Shown piece by piece: positions 53,695-64,000 of a stretch of DNA of 64,000 bases. The notes under the pieces were generated by a model, which worked only from the letters and a program-made list of their open reading frames with translations, was not told the DNA's origin and did not search any database. The stretch lies in NCBI GenBank assembly GCA_001510575.1, contig LNGK01000010.1, forward strand, positions 743,825 through 807,824. Direction: 5' to 3'. Source of the DNA: Knoxdaviesia capensis. Lineage: Eukaryota; Ascomycota; Sordariomycetes; Microascales; Gondwanamycetaceae. Positions within the stretch are counted from its first letter, which is position 1. Every line of letters begins with the position of its first letter. Made by a program: the position numbers and the translations under genes.

Positions 53695-54517
53695 ATCGGC
53701 TCAAGTAATATGCCGACCTATCAGAAGAAAATAAGTGAAAGTCAATGAAGCAATTGATATCAAAGTCAAATTCACACACAAAACGAGTGACTGGATTAAA
53801 TATCACGATGATAGAAGGAAGATGCACGAAGATGAAAAGAAAAGAGAATGAAGAAGAAGAAGAAAAAACAAGCAGAGCCGCCGAGGGAAACGGAATATAT
53901 CGACTCCAAAGATGTGCGTCTGCCATGAGAAGCACGAGCCCTAACTGACAAATCCCCCTCTCACTCGTATTGTCTCCTTCCTCTTCGAAGGGAAGACAGA
54001 GTGTTGAGAAAGGCCGAAGGAAGGAGCAACCATTCAAGGCGTTTCATATTCGTCAGACCAAGCTAGTCTAGTAGTCACGCGGCATACATGGAGTGGTGCT
54101 CCTGCCATGTTCGCCAGCTGGGCCTCGTATTCGGACGTGGTGGGAGGAAAGAACGCTCTGAGTGCCTCCTTCCTATTTCACGGCCCATGAATTTTCGTGC
54201 AATTTGCTGACTATTAAGGCAGACGATTCAGGACGCATGCCCTAATGCAACTTCCCACGGATGTGGTGGAGGGTATGTCTGTCTCTTTGATATTAACGAG
54301 CACGCAGAGTCGAGTGCAACGAGGCAGGTTTGATGTAAAAGCAGACGCCAATTCATGAGTGGCAGTAGATTCCATGGTAGTTTACCTAAACAGACAAAAG
54401 ACGACCAGCTTGCAATGCTTTTCCCATATGCTTCAAGTTCCCAATCAATACACAGAAAGCAACGTCCTATGCTCATCCCCACAACCCTAACAGCAACAAC
54501 AGCACATTAGCATCCCA
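53695..54517. other. Intergenic region
   Basis: 823 bp: A/G-rich presumed leader of the secreted-protein gene (53740-54010), then T-neutral sequence with ACAACCCTAAC at 54481-54491 just past the Rrt8-like stop. No gene seen. Confidence 0.6.
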
Positions 54518-55531
54518 TCAAACACTCTCTTGCGCGGGATTCTCAACATACGGCGGCGCAAGAGTGCCCGCCTCGCGCTGTTTCCGCTCATCCTCCAATC
54601 TCGCCGCCCACTGGCCAGCACCGGCCGCGCTGGTCAGCAAGAACAGCAGCGCAAAGCCAGGGATCATCTCCAAGATCATAGCAACCGTGCCAAAGCACGC
54701 ATACTCCAGCTCGTGGCGCTTGATCTCGTCGTGCATCTCCTTTTTGTTCATGCCCCAGAGCTGGTACAGCCGGTAGTGCGACAGCTTGCCCAGCCGGGTT
54801 CCGGTGATCACGATGAAGGCCGGCACGCCGACCACGGGGATCAGATTGAGCGGCAGGCACAGGATGAGCTCAAACATCTGCTTCCAGCTCCACGGCGCGA
54901 AGATGGCCGGAGTCGTCGGCTTGCCCAGCTTGAGAATCGAGTTCGGCGCGTCCGGGAAAAGCACACGGTGGGGCGCTATCAAGTCAATGTGCCCATAGTT
55001 GATGAGAGTGGCCTGAGCTTAGGGTTAGTATATCAGCATCAAAAACAGGACATGCTGTTGGGTCGGTACTAACATCAAACACATCGACCCGGCATTCGTC
55101 GACAAAGAAGCCTTCAAACAGAGCCTAGAAGAACATCGTCAGTCTCAAGGTCGGCCACACGCAGCAGCTGTGTAACCCACCTGAATAATCACCAGCCCCT
55201 CACCCAGGACCAACCCCAACGCGCCAATCCACGCGCCCCAACCCTCCCAAATCGCCAGAAGAGCCACCTGCGGCAGATACGCAAACGCGAACAACATGCC
55301 GTACACCAGGATCGAAATCACCGTGACCGGCAGCAGCCGGCTGCGCAGCACGGGACCAAACTCCTTCTTGTGCAGGAAGTACCAAATGCCACGGATCGGG
55401 TACGAGGCCGCCAGCGCCGCGTCGAGCGCGCGGTTGCGCGGCCGCCGCCGGAGCCGCATGCCCGGGTGCAGCAGGCTGTCGATCTCGGAGGTCGACGGCG
55501 ATGGGCCGTAGGATGGCGTTTGGGACGCCAT
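54518..55531 (-). CDS. Rrt8/Lds-like (outer spore wall protein family) membrane protein
   Basis: Three minus-strand exons: 55181-55531, 55074-55124 and 54518-55012, 298 residues. The family (yeast Rrt8, Lds1, Lds2; EI24-like in shape) localises to lipid droplets and membranes and helps make the dityrosine layer of the spore wall; filamentous fungal members are mostly uncharacterised. Seen: hydrophobic segments at about 70-90 and 95-118, the DLIAPHRVLFP motif, a paired hydrophobic stretch ELILCLPLNLIPVVGVPAFI, TGTRLGKLSHYRLYQLWGM, and a last membrane stretch around TVAMILEMIPGFALLFLLTS with AAGAGQWAARLE. The 17-codon middle exon keeps phase on both sides. Intron 2 carries a telobox (CTAACCCTAAG on the minus strand) that overlaps the branch-site position. 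Confidence 0.83.
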
Positions 55532-56214
55532 TGGGATGTCTTGGAGCGCGGAAGTGCAAAGCAGAAGTGGCGTGATATTGTTTCAGTGAGACTTTTGACT
55601 CGCTTTTGCCTGTGGAATTCGCGCGCGAGTTCACAGACAAGACTTGCGGTTTGGAACAGACGAAGTTCGTCGTGAAACTGTGCCAACCCAACAACGTTGA
55701 CTTTCTTCAGGGTCCAGCTTACGTCACGAGCACGTACAGTGTTTGTGGGTCGTCTTCGCACTGTCGCAGGGTCATTTCTGTGTCCATGCCCAATTCACTT
55801 CTCACGGGATCATCACATTTTCTTTCTTTTGCATTCCTCGAATTATCGCCACAGCACCTTTTATTACTATTAGTTTTGGTGATCATGATTCGGGTTGTGT
55901 TTGTGTCCAATCACTCAATCGACTATACGCCACAACGGACGCCCAACTCCGACGACGCCGCGTAGTAGGTCCCCGAAAAGCCCGTCTATCAAGCAAGGGC
56001 GCTTTCAGCAAACGACAAAAGAAAACAAAAGAAAAAGAAAAGAAAGTTGGATGCCCAAAAAAACAGGAAACAGTCCAAAGCAGACGAAACGGAAATCACA
56101 AACACGGTGAAGAACAGAACAGGCCACGCAAACCAGTTCGAACTGGTTTTTTTTTTCTTTTTCCTCGGAGGGCCTCCACCTCCAACCCGGCATGGACAAC
56201 CCCGGCCGGGCCGT
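55532..56214. other. Intergenic region
   Basis: 683 bp between the Rrt8-like start and the expansin-like stop, both minus-strand genes. Contains an A-rich patch (56009-56050) and a T-rich patch (56148-56160). No gene or clear motif recognised. Confidence 0.6.
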
Positions 56215-57070
56215 CTAGCAGTTCACAGGGGCCACGGTGGACAGCTCACTGTCCATGTTCACTTCAGGGATGATGACCTGGTGGCCGTTGGAGCAGCTGA
56301 TGCGCACCATGACGGAGTCGGCGCCGAAGCCGCCGTTGCCGTCGCGCTCGAAGTAGTTGTAGCTCTTGCGCACCGTCGGCTGCCACTCGGCGCCGCGGTT
56401 CGTGCTGACCTCCAGGTCGATGATCGGAAAGTTGCTGTTGAGCACCTGCAGGGAGAAGCTGTGGGGGTGTTAGCAGCCACTCATCACCTTCTCTTCGTTT
56501 AGAGATCCGGGGAGACATCGAGGGGGGCTGGAGTGGCTCGGGGAACTTACAACCACCGCGACGTGCCGATTTTGTTCCGCACGGTCAGGGGCCGGCCGAT
56601 GCCGCACGACACGGCGTCGAACGTCACGTCGATCACGCCGTTGTCCTTGTCGGCGACGGCGTTGAACGCCGCCTCGTGGAGGTTGAGCTGGTTGGTCTTG
56701 CACGACGGGCAGCTATCGACGACCTATGTTGTCATTTGGAACCACCAGTTCCGTTCGTCAGCAATCAGATCCCTCTTTTGTTTCCCATACCCTGTCTCCT
56801 TCCAAGAAAGACAAAAAAGAAGAAAAAACTCACCATCACCTTGACGGTGCCCTTCGGGCCGGTCACCAGCAAGCACGAGCCGCAGTGGCCGCCGTTGTTC
56901 CAGTTGTCCGGGCCGATGCCGACGCCGGAGATGCCGGACGGGAAGTCGTACTTCGCGAACGAGCACTGGCCGCCGGTCATCTCGGCTTTGGTGAAGGTTG
57001 CCGAGCCGCGGATGCCCTGGGCGGCCGCGTGGCTGGCGACGCCGGCAAGCAGTAGTAGTGATCGGAGCAT
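56215..57070 (-). CDS. Expansin-like secreted protein (double-psi beta-barrel plus CBM63-like domain)
   Basis: Secreted protein of the expansin superfamily, which loosens cellulose or cell-wall networks without hydrolysis. Three minus-strand exons: 56834-57070, 56551-56723 and 56215-56458, 217 residues. Signal peptide 1-18 (MLRSLLLLAGVASHAAAQ). Domain 1 (20-130) has GSATFT, GGQCSF, HCGSCLLVTGPKG, VVDSCPSCK (its Asp matches the functional Asp of bacterial EXLX1) and VIDVTFDAVSCG. Domain 2 (about 135-217) begins FFSLQVLNSNFPI and keeps LEVSTNRGAEW and RKSYNYF, the aromatic surface of expansin carbohydrate-binding modules. Six or more cysteines suit an extracellular fold. The sequence just before the ATG is a pure CA tract on the coding strand. 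It could act on plant material or on the fungus's own wall. Confidence 0.9.

Positions 57071-57108
<38 letters not shown>
57071..57108. repeat. (CA)n tract abutting the expansin-like start codon
   Basis: GT repeat on the plus strand, so (CA)n on the coding strand, with one interruption (AAACA), ending directly at the ATG. The leader immediately before translation start is therefore unstructured CA repeat. Confidence 0.9.
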
Positions 57109-60100
57109 GGTGAGGAGCGGATCAGGAGAAAGGAAGTTCGTGTGGCTGAGATGCAGATGAACGAAGAGTCAGCACGGGGTATAACGCGGAAACGATAGTC
57201 GAGAATGAAGATCAAGATGGAGATGGGGATGAAGAGAAGAGCGAGAGACAAAATCAGCCGTCCTGACCTCTCGAGAAATCCGGGTTGTCGCCTCCTCTTA
57301 ATAACGTCGTCGCCCCAAGCCCGCCCAGACTTGTCTCTCAATCTTCATTTCCCACTCCTTACGACCCCCCTCCTCTTTCCACCAAGGGGGGTACGTCCAA
57401 TTCATCTCGGTCTCCCGGCTAGAAACACTCTGGTCCAGCGTCCCATCCCTCTCCACCGCGTCATTTCTTTTTCAGTCCATATTCACTTACACACTCTGCA
57501 CACTCTCATATGAACTCCCCATTTCCCTGTCCCATCGGCTAACCACCCGAATCCCCCCCTCGACGTCTCTTAAAAATTACCCACTGGTGTCAATTAGTAT
57601 CAAGAACCCAGTATACCACAGCCAAAGAGTGCAAATTTGCCGGTAATATCGACGCATGGCTCGGTTCCAATTATAGGTGTGGGCCGGGTCGACATATTCT
57701 CACAGTTTTCATTGATTCATTCAGTGGCTAGGAAACCCACCAAAAGAAATCCAATCTCATCCGGACACGGCTGTCGCCAGCCGCGGCGATCCTTTCTCTC
57801 CTTCAACCCGAGTGGGTGTGTGGCACACACTCGTGCAGTGAGTCTCTCCTAATGCCCCGGTCCCCGCTCCGGAGTGTTCGTGATCGCCGCAGCGGCCCGG
57901 CAGCTCTGAACGTCACCGCTCGAGCTGCCCGTTCTGGAAGCTGGGGAGCTCCTCATGCAGACACTGCAATGTGCAGCCACCCACACCAGACATGCAGTCT
58001 TGTATCTCCTGTCAATGCTCTGTCTCCAAGCCAAGTCCCTCTCGACACCCACATCACCGCATATCGCTAGGTAATCCCCCTTTTTCTTTCCTCATTTGGT
58101 TCTCGTCACTATCAAATACGATGCACCTATATTACCGTGTGAAGTTCAGACTATAATTACCGTGGGTAGATTGCTTTCCTCTTAGTTTAGCCCTTTTTCA
58201 CGCTTCTCACATCTTTTTTTCTCTGGGTCGCGGCGATTCGTGCCGGGACACACATTTAGCATCCACAACGCCAATATATCCGTGCCGCGTCCGGATTGAT
58301 AGCTTTTGTCTGTTTGTTGCTAGTGGTGATAGGCATATTGAAACATATTGGCCCGTACGCCTGGAGACAACTAGAAACCACAGCAATCATGTGTGGCCCT
58401 AGCTCTTTTCCTTCGTGCCATCAATCTGTGCACCATACACCTGCATATAGTGAGTATTCCACGATAGAGCACACACAGGGCACGTTCTATTACCAAGCAC
58501 TATCCACAGCGTGTCTGTATATAAGCCTCGACCAGCCGATATATGAGATAAAAAATAAACAAAGATAAACTGGAGAGCACCTCTGGACCAGCACATCGAG
58601 GTACCACGACAGGAAGGACGCTCCAAAGCACCTGCAGGAGAGAATCCACGGCCGCAGATGGTGCAGCATCTAAAAATACTCTTCTAGAGAGTGGGAGTGC
58701 CTCACTCGGACAATAGATGAACATCGTCAAGTGTACCTGCACCGTTCTACACCACCATCGGGAAAATCTTCTGCTGTTTTTTTACGATGGGGGCGGGACC
58801 ACGCCCAATAAGCCGGCGCGGACACCCAGCAGGGTCAGCGACCACAGCCCGCCAGCCAGCCCGATGCAAAGTGCGCGTGCGTGTGCGAGGTGGCGGCCGG
58901 AAACGTCGGGAGTCGGGGATCTCTGGTGCATGCACGAGTGCTATATGCAGTCTCTGTATGTGTGTGCAGGGCATGCAGATCGACGATCCACGAACAAAAG
59001 AGGGAAAATATCCATGGCAGAGTTACGTGCAATTCGCACGTCCTCCGGTACCACCAGGCGCACACATTACACAGCAGCGTGTGTCCGTGGATGTACGTCC
59101 GGGTCGCTGTCATACGTCGTTCGGGCCCGCGGTTGGGGTAAATCGCCACGGCTAAAGGCAAGGCCGATCTCCGAGCTGTGGGCTGTGAGCTGCAGTGCCT
59201 GGATAACAGGGCATACGAATATGGCTGGACGAACAAGCTTTTCAGTGGGCAGATATATCCTGGTGGTGGAGATACTGCTGGACAGGGAATATCACAACCC
59301 CCGGCGGTCTCCAACTCTATCGATGTGTGCAAAACCCGACCACTTTGCCTGTAATACTTCCCACGTTCAACACCGCTTCAACCCACCCCATGGTTTGGCT
59401 TCCAGCTCCCCCGAATCTACACACATCGGATATGATGATATATGGCCGTGTTAGGGTGTGTACCAGGGGGCATATGGAGACCTTGTATTGCTGTATTCAT
59501 AGCACACAAAGTGCAGTGAAAAAGTCTGGGCATTTGAGCTCCTGGTTCCCGCTATACCGCGCCTATGTATGTATGTAGACGTTTCATCTAGTCGGCTACG
59601 GGGGCCTTGTGGAGTTTTCCTGGGGAATCCTTCGAGGCACGAGCCCCAACGCATTTACAGGCGGAAAGGCGGAAAGGCGGAAAGCAGGCAAATACACTAC
59701 AGTGAGATCAATGTGGCGGGAGAGAGTCCCTCTTTTTTTTCGTCACTCGAAAGTAGCATATGTGTACGATGCATTATCATAAAAGGGCTAGAGATAAATA
59801 TACACATCAGATATCTCGACACGGTAGGACAATACTCAAGTTCACGACATGTTGGGGGAGATATAAAAAGATCTGGCTAGTTATGGCAGAACTGCCGTCC
59901 GGAGGCCTGGGACTGGATTCCGGGGTCTGTTGGTCTTAGGAGGGAAGAGAAGGCATTCACAGATGTCGAGCCAATATGGCGAGATATTTATAGAACGACC
60001 GCGGCTGTCGACCAAAGCAGCATGCCAACTCTCATGCAGTTGGTGTAAGTGACAGCTTCACTAGGGTTAGGGCTTGCAATCACCTCTGGACCATACCTCA

Positions 60101-62389
60101 TATGGACCCCGCCAACGTCGCGATCCCACGCACCGACTCTTAACGCAGGGAGGCTAAGCACCAGCTAGCTGTATGCAGTTGAAAAGTGGGAATAAGAAGC
60201 GAATAACGGAAAACAACAAAAGTCAGCCTTGTTAATTTCACTTGTGCCTTTTTCCCTCGGCTAGGCACGATGTTTTGTCGTTATCTCCCAAGCTCGGACC
60301 GTAGGGGGTTTACTTTATTCTATTTGTGTGGCCGTTACGAGATACGCAAGAAGACACGCACACCAACGCGGACGGGCACATTCGTACGGCACGTTGAATC
60401 CGGCGCAGACATGACAAACACGGAGAGACGACCGGCTTATCGATAAGCTCATGCATTGTTTGCTTGTCACAAAGAATCGCGGCTGAAGAATGCATCGGGC
60501 GTCAGCTCATATATAAGAGGGCAGGAAGAGCGAGTGAAGTGTGCCTTCCGTGCTTTGTAGCCGAAGCCAACAGTCGATGGACGAACTACGCCCAAACAGG
60601 CACCGTACCCAACGATCGGAGGCTTTTAGCGCCGGTAGAGCTGTTTGTTGGCGTCGGTTGTGTGTTCGCCCGCAATGTAGGGAGAGAAGCAGAAGCCAAC
60701 GCGACGGGCATCGACTGTACGCTTCTATCTATAGCACGCACTGATTTTCTCTTTCACGTGCAGCGCTTCGACTAGATGCAAGCAAGGACGAGCGAATGAA
60801 AGATCCCATAAGTTTGCCCACTTTTCATCCGCTTCGTGCTACGTCCAACTCTGCACACATAGGTGTGGTCTTGATCCTTCGGCCTCCATCGGACACGGGC
60901 TGGCTGGCCGGGGACAAAAAAACAGCAGAAGCGATCGCCCGCGCCAAAACTCCAGCACCAGGGAAACCTAGCAAGCGAACCAGAAAAAAAGGAACAAACG
61001 CAACAAAAAACGCCGTGCGCTACTACCACCAGTGGTGGGAAGGAGGGGCTGAGCCGGCGAAATTTGACGTGGCTGCGCAGGGCCCTAAAGTGAGGCAGAG
61101 CAAAAAAAGCACACCAAAGAGACATACCCAGCATAAATCAAGGGGGGCAACGAGGCCTCTTGGACATTTCTAGATGCCATCAATGCCCAAGGTGCATTCT
61201 GAGGCCTCTTGGACATTAAAGACGTGAGATTCTCAGGTCCGGCGAGCTGGCCCGCTCGAAGTCTGTAGTCGAAGTCCGTCGACGAAGCTCTCTTGTGCAT
61301 ATCAAAAACGCCCCCCAAACGTCAAGAACGCCTGGCCAAGTGCTAGTGAAATTCCCCTAGCACGCTCTTCGTTCTAGCGTCGCATCGTCGCAGCGTTGTA
61401 GTGGAGCCCGGCCGTGGGAACTTTAAAAAAAACTCGACCACTCCAGCGGAAGGAACGAGGAGGTCCTGTGCGGGAAGGAGGGGCTCAATCAACCGATTTC
61501 CTCTTCTCTGCTCTTTCTTCTTTAATTCTCGGCCGCCTGGGTTTTTGGCTCTGGTGGCGGTTTCGTTTCCTTCCCTTCTTATTGTTTCGTCATTGCCTCT
61601 TTCTTCTTCTTCTTGTTCATTCTCTCTTTCCTCATCTTGAATCGTCATAGACGTATTTCTCATCATATACTTCGTGATTCGCGGGTTGCTCTTTCCCCTG
61701 CTCGTCTTTTTTCACCTGGCTCCTTCCTTACCCCCTCCGTTGCGCCTTCCCTCAGCGTGTCTCGCCCACAAGTCAGTCATCCGGCTGTCTCATGCTCAAG
61801 AATCCGACGCCGCCAACTCCGTCCGGCTTGTCTTGGCTGCTTTCCTGCGCTTTCTTCCTCTGTGTGTCATAACTGCCCGTCCAGGAAGATCCTCCTTTTT
61901 TTCTTTCTTTTTTTGATATCCCTTCCTCGCTCCTTCCGTGGAATCTCCGAGTGCAGAGTTCCCACATATTCGCGGTTGCTCAATTTGACCCGGGCTTGCC
62001 CTTAGTCATTCACCGTCGCTTCCCATTCCCACCTCATCCTTGACGGCCGACATCTTCATCCTTCACTGCCTCGTTCTTGTCTCTCTTCTCGTTATTTTTC
62101 TTCTTCCTTTCTTCCTCTCAGTCATACATCGAATCCTACCCTCGTGTCTGACGATTACTCATCTTGCCGTTTGTCTTCGATCGGCCGTTTGGTCTATTGT
62201 GCCTCATATCCCAGCATGGACTTGGAGTTTGCTTAGAGACAACCCTGTTCCGACCCCTCCTCATATCTCGAAACCCAAGATCGATATTGCTCGACCGTCA
62301 TCAGCAGCCTCAGCTGCTAGCCTTTGCTCATATTATTCCTATCGTCTGTCGATATATTTCTGGCTATCTTGCCGTCTATCTCCTTCAAA
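57109..62389. other. 5.3 kb gene-poor region
   Basis: No recognisable protein or RNA gene. Noted inside: GTTAGGG at 59452, CTAGGGTTAGGG at 60061-60072, a triple GGCGGAAA at 59660-59683, GAGGCCTCTTGGACATT twice (61152-61168, 61201-61217), and a T/C-rich stretch from 61480 to 62385 that is likely the long leader of the Chs4/Skt5-like gene. Several weak frames (for example 60464-60775) lack family resemblance. Confidence 0.6.
59660..59683. repeat. (GGCGGAAA)3 octamer tandem
   Basis: Three perfect head-to-tail copies of GGCGGAAA followed by GCAGG. In the gene-poor region; role unknown. Confidence 0.85.
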
Positions 62390-64000
62390 ATGTCCAACTA
62401 CTACTATCAGAACCAGTATTCCAACAATAGCTCGCAATATGGAGCGCCAAACAATGCTGGTGAGCAGCCCCTAGCTAACCCTTATTCCGGGGTGTTTCAC
62501 CGCGTCTAACGTATTTGTGCCTGCCCGTGTGAATAGCTCCCGAGCCCCAGCGGCAAGATTCCGGCCCGCAGCTGGGTGCCACCTTTGTGCCGGGAGGTTT
62601 CGACGACTACTATATTCCCGAGGTGATCGCTCCGTCGCCACAGAGGTATGTCTCGTCTTAGCCGTAGCCTCGTATGCCGTGCCGCCCCGGTAGCAACCAC
62701 TAACATCTCTTTGTTTTCTCCCGCTAGAGCTATGCCCGAAGTCCCCGAAAACATGCAGAAGGGTGTCCAGCGAATGGAACTCGCCGCCGACGAAGTCAAC
62801 ATCCAGCCGCAACGGCTGTCTGTCGACAACACTGCCTCCCGCCACGGCCTTCCCCGCCAAATACCCCAAATACAACCCCCATCGCCCGGCTTCAAGCCCT
62901 TCAAGGAACCCGCTCCGTCGTCCACCCCCTATGACGCCCCGTCGTTCTCTCCCTTCCCCAAGGTCAAGGGCGAGCACATCCCTCCAAGCCACGAGGAGAA
63001 GGAAGGGCTTCTCTGGGCCCAGCAGCACGACGTTCTCCGGTCGGTGGATGTCGACGCCCAGATCCAGTGGGCCAAGGAAACCCTGATCTGGGTTGAGACT
63101 GCCGTGGAAGCTGCTACTCGAGACAGCAACGGTTCGCAGCGCGCGCCCACCCCCAAGGTTGAGCACGAGCTTCGCGTCGAAGCCCAGAACATCGTCAACT
63201 TCTTTGCCAGCCAGGACCACCCCGAGGCCATGTTCATCCGCGCCAAGTGGCTGGAGTTTGGCAAGCTGGGCTTCCGTCAGGACAAGCGCGATGCTTTCAG
63301 TGGGTACAAGAGAGCTGCCGAGCTGGGCTACGCTCGGGCCGAGTACCGCATGGGCATGCTGTTCGAGAGCTCCAACGACATGCGCATGGCGATCGAACAC
63401 TACGAAATCGGCCTCAAGCTGGGCGACTCGGCCGCGTCCTATCGCTTGGGCATGATGAGCCTGCTGGGCCAGCACGGACAGGTCAAGGACTACCAGCGCG
63501 GACTCGAGCTCATCCAGTCGGCTGCCGATACCGCCGACGAGGACGCCCCGCAGGGGGCCTACGTCTACGGCATGCTGATTGCGCGCGAACTCCCGGACAT
63601 CATCCTCCCCGACGGCTTCCTTCCGCAGAATATGGGCCTGGCCAAGTCGTACATCGAGAAGGCTGCGTTCCTCGGCTTCCCCAAGGCCCAGGTCAAGATG
63701 GGCCAGGCCTACGAGCTGTGCCAGCTGGGCTGCGACTTCAACCCGTCGTTCTCGCTGCACTACTACGGACTTGCTGCGAAGCAGGGCATTCCCGAGGCAG
63801 CACTGGGTGTTTCGCGGTGGTTTCTGTTTGGCTACGAGGGGTTCTTCCAGAAGAACGAGCCGCTCGCATACAAATACGCCATGGAGGCGGCGGCGGCCAA
63901 GCTGCCGACGGGAGAGTTTGCCGTCGGCTACTACAACGAAATCGGAATCCACGTGCCCAAGGATATCCGCGAGGCCAAGAAGTGGTACGAGCTGGCGGCC
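62390..64000 (+). CDS. Chs4/Skt5-like Sel1-repeat protein (chitin synthase activator type), 3'-truncated
   Basis: Three exons so far, 62390-62459, 62537-62645 and 62728 to the window end, 484 residues without a stop. Family members (yeast Skt5/Chs4, annotated in moulds as chitin synthase activators) anchor or activate a class IV chitin synthase at sites of growth. The N-terminus is Tyr/Asn/Gln/Pro-rich and disordered (MSNYYYQNQYSNNSSQ). From about residue 200 comes a series of Sel1/TPR-like helical repeats: AMFIRAKWLEFGKLGF, AFSGYKRAAELGYARAEYRM, AIEHYEIGLKLGDSAASYRL, YQRGLELIQSAADTADEDAP, AKSYIEKAAFLGFPKAQVKM, SLHYYGLAAKQGIPEAALGV and EAKKWYELAA at the edge. Short repeats of GA(x)xxLG type confirm the fold. 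The rest, including a possible C-terminal CAAX box, lies outside the window. The opposite strand carries a long open frame that is only a shadow. Confidence 0.88.

Noticed and set aside
60464..60775. 103-codon plus-strand frame in the gene-poor region
   Set aside because: No recognisable domain, no repeat or signal peptide, and its length is within what chance gives here; kept only as a possible orphan.
62471..63952. Long minus-strand open frame of 493 codons opposite the Chs4/Skt5-like gene
   Set aside because: Composition-driven mirror of GC3-rich coding DNA; the plus strand has the conserved Sel1 repeats and proper introns, the minus frame has no recognisable motif.

Overview
The window looks like nuclear DNA of a filamentous ascomycete (Pezizomycotina). 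Protein genes are GC-rich and broken by short introns of mostly 60-100 nt, with GT..AG ends and a CTAAC-type branch motif close to the acceptor. The gene set is typical of that group: a white-collar-1 photoreceptor homologue, a SAD-3/ZNFX1-type helicase, a Ytp1 membrane protein, SDS23, an Rrt8/Lds-like protein, an expansin-like protein and a Chs4/Skt5-like Sel1-repeat protein. Species cannot be named from sequence alone. Short TTAGGG/CCCTAA motifs (the usual fungal telomere unit) and long microsatellites are scattered through intergenic DNA.

Layout. 1-7 kb: 3' part of the complex I 40-kDa subunit (+), EFM5 methyltransferase (+), SAGA deubiquitinase UBP8 (-), LACTB2-like metallo-beta-lactamase (+). 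7.8-16.9 kb: a 9 kb stretch without any recognisable gene, holding an assembly gap (NNNN at 13509). 16.9-34.6 kb: Ytp1 (+), a small Rsa3-like protein (+), SDS23 (-, convergent with it), karyopherin Pse1/Kap121 (+), WC-1 homologue (+). 34.9-57.1 kb: six genes all on the minus strand: an orphan multi-pass membrane protein, a 2194-residue NFX1-type helicase, an MFS monocarboxylate-type transporter, a secreted protein with tandem Kex2-site repeats, an Rrt8/Lds-like membrane protein and an expansin-like protein. 57.1-62.4 kb: second gene-poor stretch. 62.4-64 kb: a Chs4/Skt5-like gene (+) cut by the window end.

Most genes are ordinary housekeeping functions with no operon-like logic. Two stand out. 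The WC-1 homologue keeps the flavin-pocket asparagines of its LOV domain but has proline in place of the photoactive cysteine and leucine in place of the signalling glutamine, so its LOV domain is predicted not to do normal adduct photochemistry. The secreted protein at 51610-53694 carries an array of near-identical 11-12 residue peptides, each bounded by Lys-Arg, as in Kex2-processed peptide precursors, joined to a large C-terminal extracellular domain. Gene models were built by hand from splice signals and reading-frame continuity; no database search was possible.
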